NCBI RefSeq assembly: GCF_037204085.1
Contig: NZ_JBBCBW010000012.1
Span: forward strand, 1-64,000
From: Variovorax sp037204085
GTDB lineage: Bacteria > Pseudomonadota > Gammaproteobacteria > Burkholderiales > Burkholderiaceae_C
Direction of reading: 5' to 3'
Length of the DNA: 64,000 nt
The notes beneath the pieces were generated by a model. The model saw only the letters and a program-made list of their open reading frames with translations. It was not told the origin of the DNA and ran no database searches. Shown one piece after another: positions 35,005-43,067 of the stretch; the stretch's first letter is position 1, and each line of letters begins with the position of its first letter. The position numbers and the translations under genes were made by a program.

Positions 35005-35973
35005 ATGAAAAAACGTCTTGTCCGGTGCCTTGCTGCTCTTTCCCTTCTTGCCGCGGCCGGCGTCAGCGCCCAGAGTTTTCCGGCCAAGCCGATCCGCTGG
35101 CTCGTTCCCTATGCGGCAGGTGGCGGCTCCGATTTCTTGGCGCGCACGGTGGCGCAGACACTCTCCACCCAGGTGGGCCAGCCGGTGCTGGTGGACAACA
35201 AGCCCGGCGGCAACACCGCGCTCGCTGCGGCTGAAACAGCACGCGCACCGGCCGATGGCTACACCGTGCTGTCGGCCGACAACGGCACGCTGGTGTTCAA
35301 TCCGGCGCTGTACAAGTCGCTCTCGTACAGTCCGACCAAGGACCTGGCTCCTGTCACGCTGATGGGCAAGTTCCCGATGATCCTTGTGGTCGGTGCCAAC
35401 TCCGGCATTGCCACGGCCAAGGACTTCATCGCCAAGGCAAAGGCCAAGCCCGGCGACGTGAGCTATGCCTCGGCAGGCGCGGGCAGCCCGCATCACCTGG
35501 CGATGGAACTGCTCAAGGTAGAGGCCGGCCTGTTCATGGTTCACGTGCCGTACCGCGGTGCCGCGCCGGCGCTGGCCGACGTGGTGGGCGGACAGCTGCC
35601 GGCCATGATGGTCGACCTGGCGGCCGGTGCCGGCTTCATCAAGGGCGGCAAGGTCCGCGCGCTGGCGGTGGCCAACCCCACGCGCCTGCCGCAACTGCCC
35701 GATGTGCCCACCTTCGCCGAGCTCGGCTACAAGAACGTCGAAGCCGCGGCGTTGGTCGGCGTGGTGGTGCCCTCGGCCACGCCGCCGGAGGTGGTGAACA
35801 CGCTCAATCGCCAACTGGTGGCGGCGATCAACGAGCCCTCGGTGCGCACGCGCATGGTCGATTTCGGCGTCGAGCCCGTGGCCAACACGCCCGCCCAATA
35901 TGCCGCGCTGCTCAAGAGCGAGACGGCGCGCTGGCACAAGCTGATTCGCGATCTGAAGATCACGCTCGACTGA
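35005..35973 (+). CDS. TctC/Bug-family periplasmic receptor 4
   Basis: 322 residues from ATG 35005 with CTGGAGA upstream. Sec signal (RCLAALSLLAAAGVSAQS), RWLVPYAAGGGSDFLARTVAQ and GDVSYASAGAGSPHH mark the Bug fold. It precedes the P450 gene by 21 bases under the same promoter, suggesting that it captures the compound the P450 hydroxylates or its breakdown product. No TctA/TctB nearby. Confidence 0.9.
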   Translation: MKKRLVRCLAALSLLAAAGVSAQSFPAKPIRWLVPYAAGGGSDFLARTVAQTLSTQVGQPVLVDNKPGGNTALAAAETARAPADGYTVLSADNGTLVFNPALYKSLSYSPTKDLAPVTLMGKFPMILVVGANSGIATAKDFIAKAKAKPGDVSYASAGAGSPHHLAMELLKVEAGLFMVHVPYRGAAPALADVVGGQLPAMMVDLAAGAGFIKGGKVRALAVANPTRLPQLPDVPTFAELGYKNVEAAALVGVVVPSATPPEVVNTLNRQLVAAINEPSVRTRMVDFGVEPVANTPAQYAALLKSETARWHKLIRDLKITLD

Positions 35974-35994
35974 CGCGACCGGGGAACACCGCCT

Positions 35995-38343
35995 ATGTCA
36001 GATACCGCCATTCCCTCGCGTTCGTCGGGCTGTCCTGTCGCGCACGGGCCGCTGTCGGCAGAGCGCACGCCCACCGGCTGCCCCGTGAGCGCGCGCGCCG
36101 CCGAGTTCGATCCCTTCGAGGACGGCTACCAGCAGGACCCTCCCGAGTACGTGCGCTGGGCGCGCGAGAAGGAGCCGATCTTCTACAGCCCCAGGCTCGG
36201 CTACTGGGTGATCACGCGCTACGACGACATCAAGGCTGTGTTTCGCGACAACATCACCTTCAGTCCTTCGAATGCGCTGGAGAAAATCACGCCTACGAGC
36301 GACGAGGCCAATGCCGTGCTCGCCTCCTATGGCTTTGCGCTGAACCGCACGCTGGTGAACGAGGACGAGCCCGCCCACATGCCGCGCCGCCGCGTGTTGA
36401 TGGACCCGTTCACGCCCGAGGCGCTCAAGCACCACGAGCCGATGGTGCGCGAGCTGGCCCGCACCTATGTCGACCGCTTCATCGACGACGGCAAGGCCGA
36501 TCTCGTGGACCAGATGCTGTGGGAAATTCCGCTGACGGTGGCGCTGCATTTCCTTGGCGTGCCCGAGGAAGACATGGACACGCTGCGCAAATACTCGATT
36601 GCGCACACCGTCAACACCTGGGGCCGGCCCAAGCCTGAGGAGCAGGTGGCCGTGGCGCATGCAGTGGGCAATTTCTGGCAGTACGCCGGCAAGGTGCTCG
36701 AGAAGATGCGGCAAGACCCCGACGCGCCCGGCTGGATGCAGTACGGCATCCGCAAGCAGAAGCAGCACCCGGAGGTGGTGACCGATTCGTACCTGCACTC
36801 GATGATGATGGCCGGCATTGTGGCCGCGCACGAGACCACCGCCAATGCCACCGCCAACGCGGTGAAGCTGCTGCTGCAGCACCCCAAGGCGTGGCAGGAG
36901 CTGTGCGAAGACCCTGGCCTCATTCCCAACGCGGTGGAAGAGTGCCTGCGGCACAACGGATCGGTGGCCGCGTGGCGGCGCCTTGTCACCAGGGACACGC
37001 AGGTGGGCGGCGTCGATTTGCCGGCGGGATCGCGGCTCCTGATCGTCACCTCGTCGGCCAACCACGACGAGGCGCATTTCGCCGACGCCGACCTGTTCGA
37101 CATCCGCCGCGACAACGCGAGCGACCACCTGACCTTCGGCTACGGGTCGCACCAGTGCATGGGCAAGAACCTTGCGCGCATGGAAATGCAGGTCTTCCTC
37201 TCGGAGTTCACGCGAAGGCTGCCGCATATGAGGCTTGCGGAGCAGCGCTTCACCTATGTGCCGAACACCTCGTTCCGCGGACCCGAGCACCTGTGGGTCG
37301 AGTGGGACCCTGCCGCCAACCCCGAACGCAGGAATCCGGCGCTCCGCGAGGCGCAGTTGCCGGTGCGCGTCGGCGAAACATCGCGGCACGCCGTGTCGCG
37401 GCCCGTGGTGGTGGAGCGCGTGACGCGCGTGGCCGAGGGGGTGGTGAAGCTGCGCCTGGTGTCGCCCGATGGCAAGCCGTTGCCGCGCTGGACCGCGGGT
37501 TCGCACATCGACGTGGAATGCGGCTCGCCCGAGCTGTCGCGCCAGTACTCTCTTTGCGGTGACCCGGACGAAGCCGGCGTGCTGGAGATTGCGGTGCTGC
37601 ACGAGCCCGAGGGCCGCGGCGGGTCGGCCTGGGTGCACGCGCAAGTGAAAGCCGGCGACCGGCTGCGCATTCGCGGGCCTCGCAATCACTTCCGCCTCGA
37701 CGAGTCGCTGAAGAAGGCGATTTTCATCGCGGGCGGCATCGGCATCACGCCCGTGAGCGCAATGGCGCACCGCGCGAAGGCGCTGGGCATCGACTACGAG
37801 CTGCACTACAGCGGCCGCAGCCGCGCGCACATGGCCTTTCTGGACGAGCTTGCGGCGTTGCACGGCGAACGGCTGCACGTCTATGCGGGCGACGAAGGCC
37901 GGCGCTGCGATCTGCCGTCGCTGCTCGCCGAACCGGCGGCCGGTGCCCAGGTCTATGCCTGCGGTCCGCTGCGGATGCTCGAGGCGCTCGAAGGCTGCTG
38001 CGCCGCATGGCCCGAAGGCGCCTTGCGCGTCGAGCATTTCGAATCGACGCTGGCCACGCTCGACCCTTCGAAGGAACATGCGTTCGAAGTCGAGCTGAAG
38101 GATTCAGGCTTGGTCGTCACCGTGCCGCCGGACCAGACCCTGTTGTCCGCCTTGCGCGCGGCAAACGTCGATGTGCAGAGCGACTGCGAGGAGGGCCTTT
38201 GCGGTTCGTGCGAAGTGCGGGTGCTGTCCGGCAAGGTGGACCATCGCGACATGGTGCTGACCCGCCCGGAGCGAGAGGCCAACACGCGGATGATGGCCTG
38301 CTGTTCGCGTGCCTGCGAGGGGCGGTTGGTGCTGGAGCTCTAG
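35995..38343 (+). CDS. Self-sufficient cytochrome P450 fused to reductase (CYP116B-type)
   Basis: 782-residue single-chain monooxygenase. The heme domain (about residues 1-445) has the I-helix AAHETTAN with Thr281 and the heme loop FGYGSHQCMGK with axial Cys388. The reductase (about 460-690) has the FMN motif RQYSL and NADH motif GGIGITP. The C-terminal [2Fe-2S] ferredoxin has Cys731, Cys736, Cys739 and Cys769. This order, P450-FMN/NADH-ferredoxin, is that of CYP116B enzymes such as P450RhF, which hydroxylate or dealkylate aromatic and terpenoid compounds without separate redox partners. It is co-transcribed with a Bug receptor under an IclR-type operator. Confidence 0.93.
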   Translation: MSDTAIPSRSSGCPVAHGPLSAERTPTGCPVSARAAEFDPFEDGYQQDPPEYVRWAREKEPIFYSPRLGYWVITRYDDIKAVFRDNITFSPSNALEKITPTSDEANAVLASYGFALNRTLVNEDEPAHMPRRRVLMDPFTPEALKHHEPMVRELARTYVDRFIDDGKADLVDQMLWEIPLTVALHFLGVPEEDMDTLRKYSIAHTVNTWGRPKPEEQVAVAHAVGNFWQYAGKVLEKMRQDPDAPGWMQYGIRKQKQHPEVVTDSYLHSMMMAGIVAAHETTANATANAVKLLLQHPKAWQELCEDPGLIPNAVEECLRHNGSVAAWRRLVTRDTQVGGVDLPAGSRLLIVTSSANHDEAHFADADLFDIRRDNASDHLTFGYGSHQCMGKNLARMEMQVFLSEFTRRLPHMRLAEQRFTYVPNTSFRGPEHLWVEWDPAANPERRNPALREAQLPVRVGETSRHAVSRPVVVERVTRVAEGVVKLRLVSPDGKPLPRWTAGSHIDVECGSPELSRQYSLCGDPDEAGVLEIAVLHEPEGRGGSAWVHAQVKAGDRLRIRGPRNHFRLDESLKKAIFIAGGIGITPVSAMAHRAKALGIDYELHYSGRSRAHMAFLDELAALHGERLHVYAGDEGRRCDLPSLLAEPAAGAQVYACGPLRMLEALEGCCAAWPEGALRVEHFESTLATLDPSKEHAFEVELKDSGLVVTVPPDQTLLSALRAANVDVQSDCEEGLCGSCEVRVLSGKVDHRDMVLTRPEREANTRMMACCSRACEGRLVLEL

Positions 38344-38362
38344 GCAAGCAAGACTCGGCAAC

Positions 38363-38878
38363 TCAGCCCCGGCGGAACATCGTTCGTCGCGTGTTCCGGA
38401 AAGCCGGCCGGACCCTTGCACTCCACGCCGTTGCGCGAACGGCTAGCCATGCGGGGCTGCCCAGGGCGTCTGGACTCGCGAGGTCGTAGCAAGCGTAGTA
38501 GCGCGGAGAGCCCGTTGCGTCGAGGTAGCGCGCTGCGCGTACCGTTCCGGGAACGGAAGCCAGGCCAGGCAGATGCTCCTGTGCATACCAGGCGTTCAAG
38601 TCGTCTTCGTGCCCCGCCAGCACATCGGTTTCGACGATGTAGTGATAGGGCGCGCCCTGGCCCGCAGACGCGCCATCGAGCATCTGAAGGCACCGCAACC
38701 GGTGCCGCGATGTGCCTGACCCCGTGGCATGCCTTTCCGGATCGGCGCCGTCCGGTGCGTACACGTAAGTCCAGGGGCCTTCCAGCGACTGCCAGCATTG
38801 CGTGCCGGGTGCAAGGTGGACGGCGTCAGGCAGCGCGCCGGTCGCGGCATCATGCTTGAAAAGCCAGAGATCTTTCAT
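38363..38878 (-). CDS. Dimeric alpha/beta-barrel (EthD-like) protein
   Basis: 171 residues with the pattern of a ferredoxin-like dimeric barrel in its second half (YHYIVETDVLAGHEDDLNAWYAQEHLPGLASVPG, then RYYACYDL). Proteins of this group include EthD and ring-cleavage or decarboxylation helpers. It is the last gene of the leftward LigI-like operon, 12 bases after the carboxymuconolactone-decarboxylase-like gene. The exact reaction is unknown. Confidence 0.7.
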   Translation of the reverse strand: MKDLWLFKHDAATGALPDAVHLAPGTQCWQSLEGPWTYVYAPDGADPERHATGSGTSRHRLRCLQMLDGASAGQGAPYHYIVETDVLAGHEDDLNAWYAQEHLPGLASVPGTVRAARYLDATGSPRYYACYDLASPDALGSPAWLAVRATAWSARVRPAFRNTRRTMFRRG

Positions 38879-38890
38879 TTGCCGCTCTCC

Positions 38891-39418
38891 TCAGTGCGCG
38901 ACATTGAGCGCCACGAGCAGGCGCGACACCATGTTGTACGCGGCAACGGTGGCAACCACCTCGACCACGCCCTTCGGGTCGAAATGCTGCTGGACCCTGG
39001 CCATGAGCGCATCGGGCACCTTGATGTCGCGGGTCATCGCATCGGTCAGCTCAAGAGCAAGGCGCTCAGGAGGCGCAAATACGTCTGCAATCGAAGCGTC
39101 TCGGACGGCGTCGATCTTCTCCATGCTGAGGCCCGCCTTCTGCGCATGAGGCACGTGGGCGTCGAACTCGAAGCTGGCGCCGTTGAGTACCGCCACGCGA
39201 AGAATCATCAGCTCGCGAAGATCGGCGGGCACGCCGGTCTGGTTGCGAACCGCGGTAAGCATGCGTTCCCAGCCGGATGCGATCGGCCCGCTGTTGAGCA
39301 GCACCTGATAGAGCAGCGACACGCGGCCGCGCTCGGCCATGATTCGGGCTTCGACTTCGGCCAGTTCAGGCCGCGTGCCTGGCTGAACGAGGGGAACACG
39401 AATGGAGGTGTTCGTCAT
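38891..39418 (-). CDS. Carboxymuconolactone decarboxylase-family protein
   Basis: 175 residues of the CMD/AhpD all-helical fold (LRELMILRVAVLNGASFEFDAHVPHAQKAGLS). The AhpD CxxC is absent, so peroxidase function is unlikely and a lactone decarboxylase-like or unknown role is favoured. ATG 39418 shares a base with the stop of Bug 5 (TGATG), so translation is coupled. Its partners are an SDR and a pyrone-lactonase-like hydrolase, consistent with aromatic or lactone ring breakdown. Confidence 0.83.
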   Translation of the reverse strand: MTNTSIRVPLVQPGTRPELAEVEARIMAERGRVSLLYQVLLNSGPIASGWERMLTAVRNQTGVPADLRELMILRVAVLNGASFEFDAHVPHAQKAGLSMEKIDAVRDASIADVFAPPERLALELTDAMTRDIKVPDALMARVQQHFDPKGVVEVVATVAAYNMVSRLLVALNVAH

Positions 39419-40374
39419 CATTCGGCCTTGATGTTCTTGGCGCGCACCAGCTTCGCCCATTTGTCGGAATCCTGCTTCTGGATGGCCGCCAGTTCCTGGG
39501 GAGTCGATCCGACGGGCTCCGTACCTGTCTTCAGCAGCTTCTCTCGCACGGCAGGCTCGGCCAAGGTGTTGCGCACCGCCTTGTTGAGCGCCGCAATCAC
39601 GTCCGGCGGCGTCTTGGCCGGGGCAAAAAGGGCGTACCAGTTGTTGGTGTCCACGCCGCGGATGCCTTGCTCCTCGAGCGTCTTCACGTCAGGCAGGGAA
39701 GGGTGGCGCTTGCTCGATGCAACGCCGAGCGCTTTGAGCCTGCCGCCTTGCAGATGCCCGAGCAGGCCCGGCACGTCGCCGAAGAAACCGCTGACCTGCC
39801 CGCCCATGAGGTCGGCGATCGCGGGCGCGGCACCCTTGTAGGGTATGTGGAGCAGCTTGGCGCCGGTCGAGTCGGCCAACTGCTCGATGGCCAGGTGAGG
39901 AATGCTTCCCGTGCCCGACGAGCCCATCGGCGTCGGGTCGGCCTTTTTCTTGGTTGCCGCGACAAATTCCGCCGCGTCCCTGGCCGGGTTGCCTTGCTGC
40001 GCGACCAGCAGCTCGACGTTGTTGACGACCAGGGAGACCGGCGCAAAGTCGCGCTGCATGTCGTAGGGGAGCTTGTCGTAGAGCGAAGAGTTGATGGCCG
40101 CCGCCCCGACGCTGGTGAACCACAGCGTTCCGCCGTCGGGGGCCGACTTCATGACATCGACCGCGCCGATCGCGCCATTGGCTCCGGGCTTGTTGTCGAT
40201 GATGACCGTGCGCCCCAGCTCTTTGCCCAATTGCTCGGACATGGCGCGCGCGACGGCGTCGACTGGACCTCCGGAAGTGAACGAGACGACGATCCGCGTC
40301 GTCTTGGGTTGGGCGTGGGCGGTGGCCGCCAGGGCGGCGGAAAGAGCGACGGTGAGCAGATACCGTTTGACCAT
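39418..40374 (-). CDS. TctC/Bug-family periplasmic receptor 5
   Basis: 318 residues from ATG 40374. Sec signal (YLLTVALSAALAATAHAQ), VVSFTSGGPVDAVARAMSEQL and the Bug domain-2 strand IPYKGAAPAIADLMGGQV. It is the third gene of the operon that starts with the LigI-like hydrolase at 42055. It presumably binds a lactone or dicarboxylate substrate. The ligand-binding loop TSGGPVD differs from the more usual PGGxxD. Confidence 0.89.
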   Translation of the reverse strand: MVKRYLLTVALSAALAATAHAQPKTTRIVVSFTSGGPVDAVARAMSEQLGKELGRTVIIDNKPGANGAIGAVDVMKSAPDGGTLWFTSVGAAAINSSLYDKLPYDMQRDFAPVSLVVNNVELLVAQQGNPARDAAEFVAATKKKADPTPMGSSGTGSIPHLAIEQLADSTGAKLLHIPYKGAAPAIADLMGGQVSGFFGDVPGLLGHLQGGRLKALGVASSKRHPSLPDVKTLEEQGIRGVDTNNWYALFAPAKTPPDVIAALNKAVRNTLAEPAVREKLLKTGTEPVGSTPQELAAIQKQDSDKWAKLVRAKNIKAE

Positions 40375-40418
40375 TGTGAATGTCTCTCTTCGTTCTGTTG
40401 GGTTGGCTGCTTGATCGT

Positions 40419-41219
40419 TCAGTCGCAGCGCGCCGTCATGCCGCCGTCCACGACGAGCTCGGTGCCCGTGATGAACCGGGCCTCGTCGCTGGCGAGATAC
40501 AGCACCGCACTGGCGGTGTCGCGGCCGTCGCCCATGAAGCCGATCGGAATGCGCTTCTGGCGCTGGGCCAGAAGGGCTTCGACGTCGCCGCCCGCACGCT
40601 GCTTGGCCAGGCGGGTCTCGACCATCGGCGTATGCAGCTGGCCGGGCACGACGCAGTTGACGCGCACGCCTTGCGCGGCATGCTGCACCGCCACCACCCG
40701 CGAGAGATGAATCACCCCGGCCTTGGTGGCGGCGTACGCGACCTGCGCGCTCCCGGTCCACCGCAGGCCCGAGGTGGACGCGATGTTGACGATGGCGCCG
40801 GCCCCTTTGGCAAGCAGGGTCGGCAGCACATGCTTGCAGGTGAGGAACACGCTCTTCAGGTTGATGTCGACCTGCGAGTCCCACACCTCTTCGGAGAGCT
40901 CGACGGGGCCCCCGGCAGCGGAGCCGCCGACGTTGTTGACCAGGATGTCGATGGTCCCGTAAGTCTTCACGCATGCCGCAGCCATGGCGGCAACGCTCTC
41001 GCTGCTGGTCACGTCGCACACCCAGGGCGTGATGGAGTCGCGCGCTTCGCCGGCCAGTTCAAGCGTTTCGTCCAGCCGCGCGCGGTCGCGGTCGACCGCC
41101 AGCACCTTGGCGCCTTCCTCCGCGAGCCGCACCGCAATGGCACGGCCGTTGCCCCAGCCGGCGCCAACGCATCCGGCGCCCGTGACTATTGCAATCTTGT
41201 CCTTGAAGCGAAGGCTCAT
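40419..41219 (-). CDS. SDR-family dehydrogenase
   Basis: 266-residue classical SDR with NNVGG, catalytic Ser in IASTSG and YAATK, and PGQLHTPM. The cofactor loop is extended: TGAGCVGAGWGNGRAIA, with several extra residues relative to TGxxxGxG. ATG 41219 overlaps the LigI-like gene stop. It probably makes or removes a keto group on the ring compound handled by the hydrolase. Confidence 0.88.
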   Translation of the reverse strand: MSLRFKDKIAIVTGAGCVGAGWGNGRAIAVRLAEEGAKVLAVDRDRARLDETLELAGEARDSITPWVCDVTSSESVAAMAAACVKTYGTIDILVNNVGGSAAGGPVELSEEVWDSQVDINLKSVFLTCKHVLPTLLAKGAGAIVNIASTSGLRWTGSAQVAYAATKAGVIHLSRVVAVQHAAQGVRVNCVVPGQLHTPMVETRLAKQRAGGDVEALLAQRQKRIPIGFMGDGRDTASAVLYLASDEARFITGTELVVDGGMTARCD

Positions 41220-42055
41220 GTGTTGTCTCCGAATTGATAAAGGCGTTCAGGGTTGTGCACCAGCAGCGCGTCGCGCGCGGACGGCGTGGGCGCGATCTTT
41301 GCGATGAGGTCGACCAGTTGCTGCTCGTCGGGTACCGGCCCTGCGTGGTTGGGATGCGGCCAGTCGTTGCCCCAGACCACCCGGCTGCCGAACTCCGCAA
41401 CCAGCATCCGCGCGAACGGTTGGGCATCGGCATAAGGCGGGCCTAGCCGCGTGATGCGGTCCATGCCGCTCACCTTGACCCAGAAGCGCTCATCGGCCAT
41501 GAGCTTCAGCAAGGCCTGGAAATAGGGCTGGTTCACGCCGAGCGCCGCGTCGATGCGGCCGATATGGTCGATCACCACGGGCGTGGGGCAGCGCCGCAAT
41601 GCCGGTCCGAGCTCAGTCAGCAAAGCAGGGTCGCCGTGAATCTGCAGGTGCCAGCCGAGCGACGCGAACCGGCCCGCCAGGGACAACACATCTTCAATGG
41701 GCGTGTGCCGTCCGAGGTGCCCCATGAAGTTGAAACGGACACCGCGAAAGCCCGCTGCATCGAGACGTTTCAGCTCGGCGTCCTCAACGTCGGTCGGCAG
41801 CAGCGCGATGCCGCGATAGCTCGCCGGGCGGGAGGCGACGGCATCTTCGGTCGCGCGGTTGTCAAAGCCGTGGCAGGCCGACTGCACGACCACGCAGCGT
41901 TCCAGGCCGAGGCTGTCGTTCAGCGCATACAACTGCTCCTTGGGATCATCTTCCTTCGGAACGAAGGTCGCATCGGGTGCGTAGGGAAAGCGCGCACGTG
42001 GCCCGAAGACATGGCAGTGGGCGTTGCACGCGCGCGGGGGCAGGGTGGTTGTCAT
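41216..42055 (-). CDS. 2-pyrone-4,6-dicarboxylate lactonase-like amidohydrolase (LigI-like)
   Basis: 279-residue TIM-barrel amidohydrolase. NAHCHVFGP (His13, His15), RGVRFNF, LQIHGD, IDHIGR and the C-terminal VWGNDWPHPN follow the LigI pattern, in which the last Asp is the base that opens a lactone. LigI hydrolyses 2-pyrone-4,6-dicarboxylate in lignin-derived aromatic catabolism. The companions here (SDR, CMD-like) do not reproduce the known lig operon, so another lactone is possible. It is the first gene of the operon, divergent from a LysR gene. Confidence 0.85.
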   Translation of the reverse strand: MTTTLPPRACNAHCHVFGPRARFPYAPDATFVPKEDDPKEQLYALNDSLGLERCVVVQSACHGFDNRATEDAVASRPASYRGIALLPTDVEDAELKRLDAAGFRGVRFNFMGHLGRHTPIEDVLSLAGRFASLGWHLQIHGDPALLTELGPALRRCPTPVVIDHIGRIDAALGVNQPYFQALLKLMADERFWVKVSGMDRITRLGPPYADAQPFARMLVAEFGSRVVWGNDWPHPNHAGPVPDEQQLVDLIAKIAPTPSARDALLVHNPERLYQFGDNT

Positions 42056-42101
42056 GGCGCCAGTGTCGCGAAGCCACTGCGCCCTCGTAAGGACATTGCT
42101 T

Positions 42102-42128
42102 CTATATCAGCTATGCTCATTGGCTATG
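42102..42128 (+). promoter_or_regulatory. LysR operator copy 1 (27-base motif)
   Basis: CTATATCAGCTATGC (42102-42116), five unrelated bases, then GGCTATG (42122-42128). The same 22 defined bases with the same spacing occur inverted at 43036-43062. This copy lies between the LigI-like operon and its LysR gene and ends on the LysR start codon. CTAT occurs three times in the same orientation. Autoregulation and activation of the leftward operon are inferred. Confidence 0.65.
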
Positions 42129-43013
42129 GAACTTCGCCAGCTGCTCTACTTCGTGACCGTGGCGGACGCGGGCAGTTTCAGCCGCGGCGCCGCAGAACTG
42201 AACCTTGCGCAGCCCAGCCTCAGCAGGCAAATTGCATTGCTGGAAGCCGATCTCGGGCAGCGCCTGCTTGTAAGAACCGGGCGCGGCGTGTCCCCCACCG
42301 AAGCGGGCGATGCCTTGCTCGTCCATGCGCGGGCAATGCTCGACATTTCGCGGCGAGCGCGAGACGAGCTTCAGGAAATGGATGAAAGCCCCGGCGGCCG
42401 GATCATCGTGGGAATGCCGCCGCGGGTGGCACTGGGTCTGAGCACACCGCTGGTCCAGAGGTTTCGCGAACGGTTTCCGCGCGCGGTGATTACGGTGCTC
42501 GAAGGGTTGAGCGTCGCGCTTCGGGAGTCGCTCCTCGCGGGCAAACTCGACCTGGCACTTCTCTTCGACCCGGCAACGTCGCCGCAGCTCGCGTTCCAGC
42601 CGCTGATGCGCGAAAAGCTCCTGCTGGTTGCGCCGCCCAAGAGCAAGCTGCCGCCGCGGGTCGGCCTGGCTGCGCTTGCCAACTACCCGATGGTGCTGCC
42701 GAGTGCCCCCAACGCAATCCGGCATCTGCTCGACTCGGTGCTTGGTTCACGCGGCATCCAGCTGAAGGTGCTCGCCGAGGTGGGTGCGGTTCGTACCGTC
42801 ATCTCCCTCGTGCAAACGGGCGTGGGCTGCACCGTGCTTCCCGAGAGCGCGCTGGGCTCGCCTGGCGACGAGCTGCTGCCCCGTGCGCCCATCGGGCCAC
42901 CAGCGATCTGGAATGCGCTGGTACTCGCCACTCCCAAGGCGCGCCCCGCAACCCGGCTCACCCGAGGGACAGCGCAACTGCTGCAGGAACTGGACTTTCG
43001 CCAGCGCTATTGA
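42126..43013 (+). CDS. LysR-family transcriptional regulator
   Basis: 295 residues from ATG 42126, beginning directly with the helix-turn-helix (MELRQLLYFVTVADAGSFSRGAAELNLAQPSLSRQI), then a LysR effector domain (GRIIVGMPPRVALGLS...). Length and start agree with CbL/CysB-like short members. Its start codon lies in operator copy 1. It is flanked on both sides by genes whose promoters carry the motif, so it most likely controls the LigI-like operon and the hydrolase/Bug 6 operon. Confidence 0.92.
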   Translation: MELRQLLYFVTVADAGSFSRGAAELNLAQPSLSRQIALLEADLGQRLLVRTGRGVSPTEAGDALLVHARAMLDISRRARDELQEMDESPGGRIIVGMPPRVALGLSTPLVQRFRERFPRAVITVLEGLSVALRESLLAGKLDLALLFDPATSPQLAFQPLMREKLLLVAPPKSKLPPRVGLAALANYPMVLPSAPNAIRHLLDSVLGSRGIQLKVLAEVGAVRTVISLVQTGVGCTVLPESALGSPGDELLPRAPIGPPAIWNALVLATPKARPATRLTRGTAQLLQELDFRQRY

Positions 43014-43035
43014 CCAGAAGAGACGGAGAGAGGGG

Positions 43036-43062
43036 CATAGCCGCCAGGCATAGCTGATATAG
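43036..43062 (-). promoter_or_regulatory. LysR operator copy 2 (27-base motif)
   Basis: Read on the minus strand, CTATATCAGCTATGC occupies 43062-43048 and GGCTATG 43042-43036, separated by five bases. This equals copy 1 in all 22 defined positions. It lies six bases before the ATG at 43068 of the alpha/beta-hydrolase gene, 22 bases past the LysR stop. Its presence ties this operon to the same regulator. Confidence 0.65.
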
Positions 43063-43067
43063 GTTCC

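Noticed and set aside
35998..38079. 693-residue minus-strand frame opposite the P450
   Set aside because: Antisense to a complete P450-reductase fusion with all catalytic motifs; His/Arg/Ala-rich, no family likeness.
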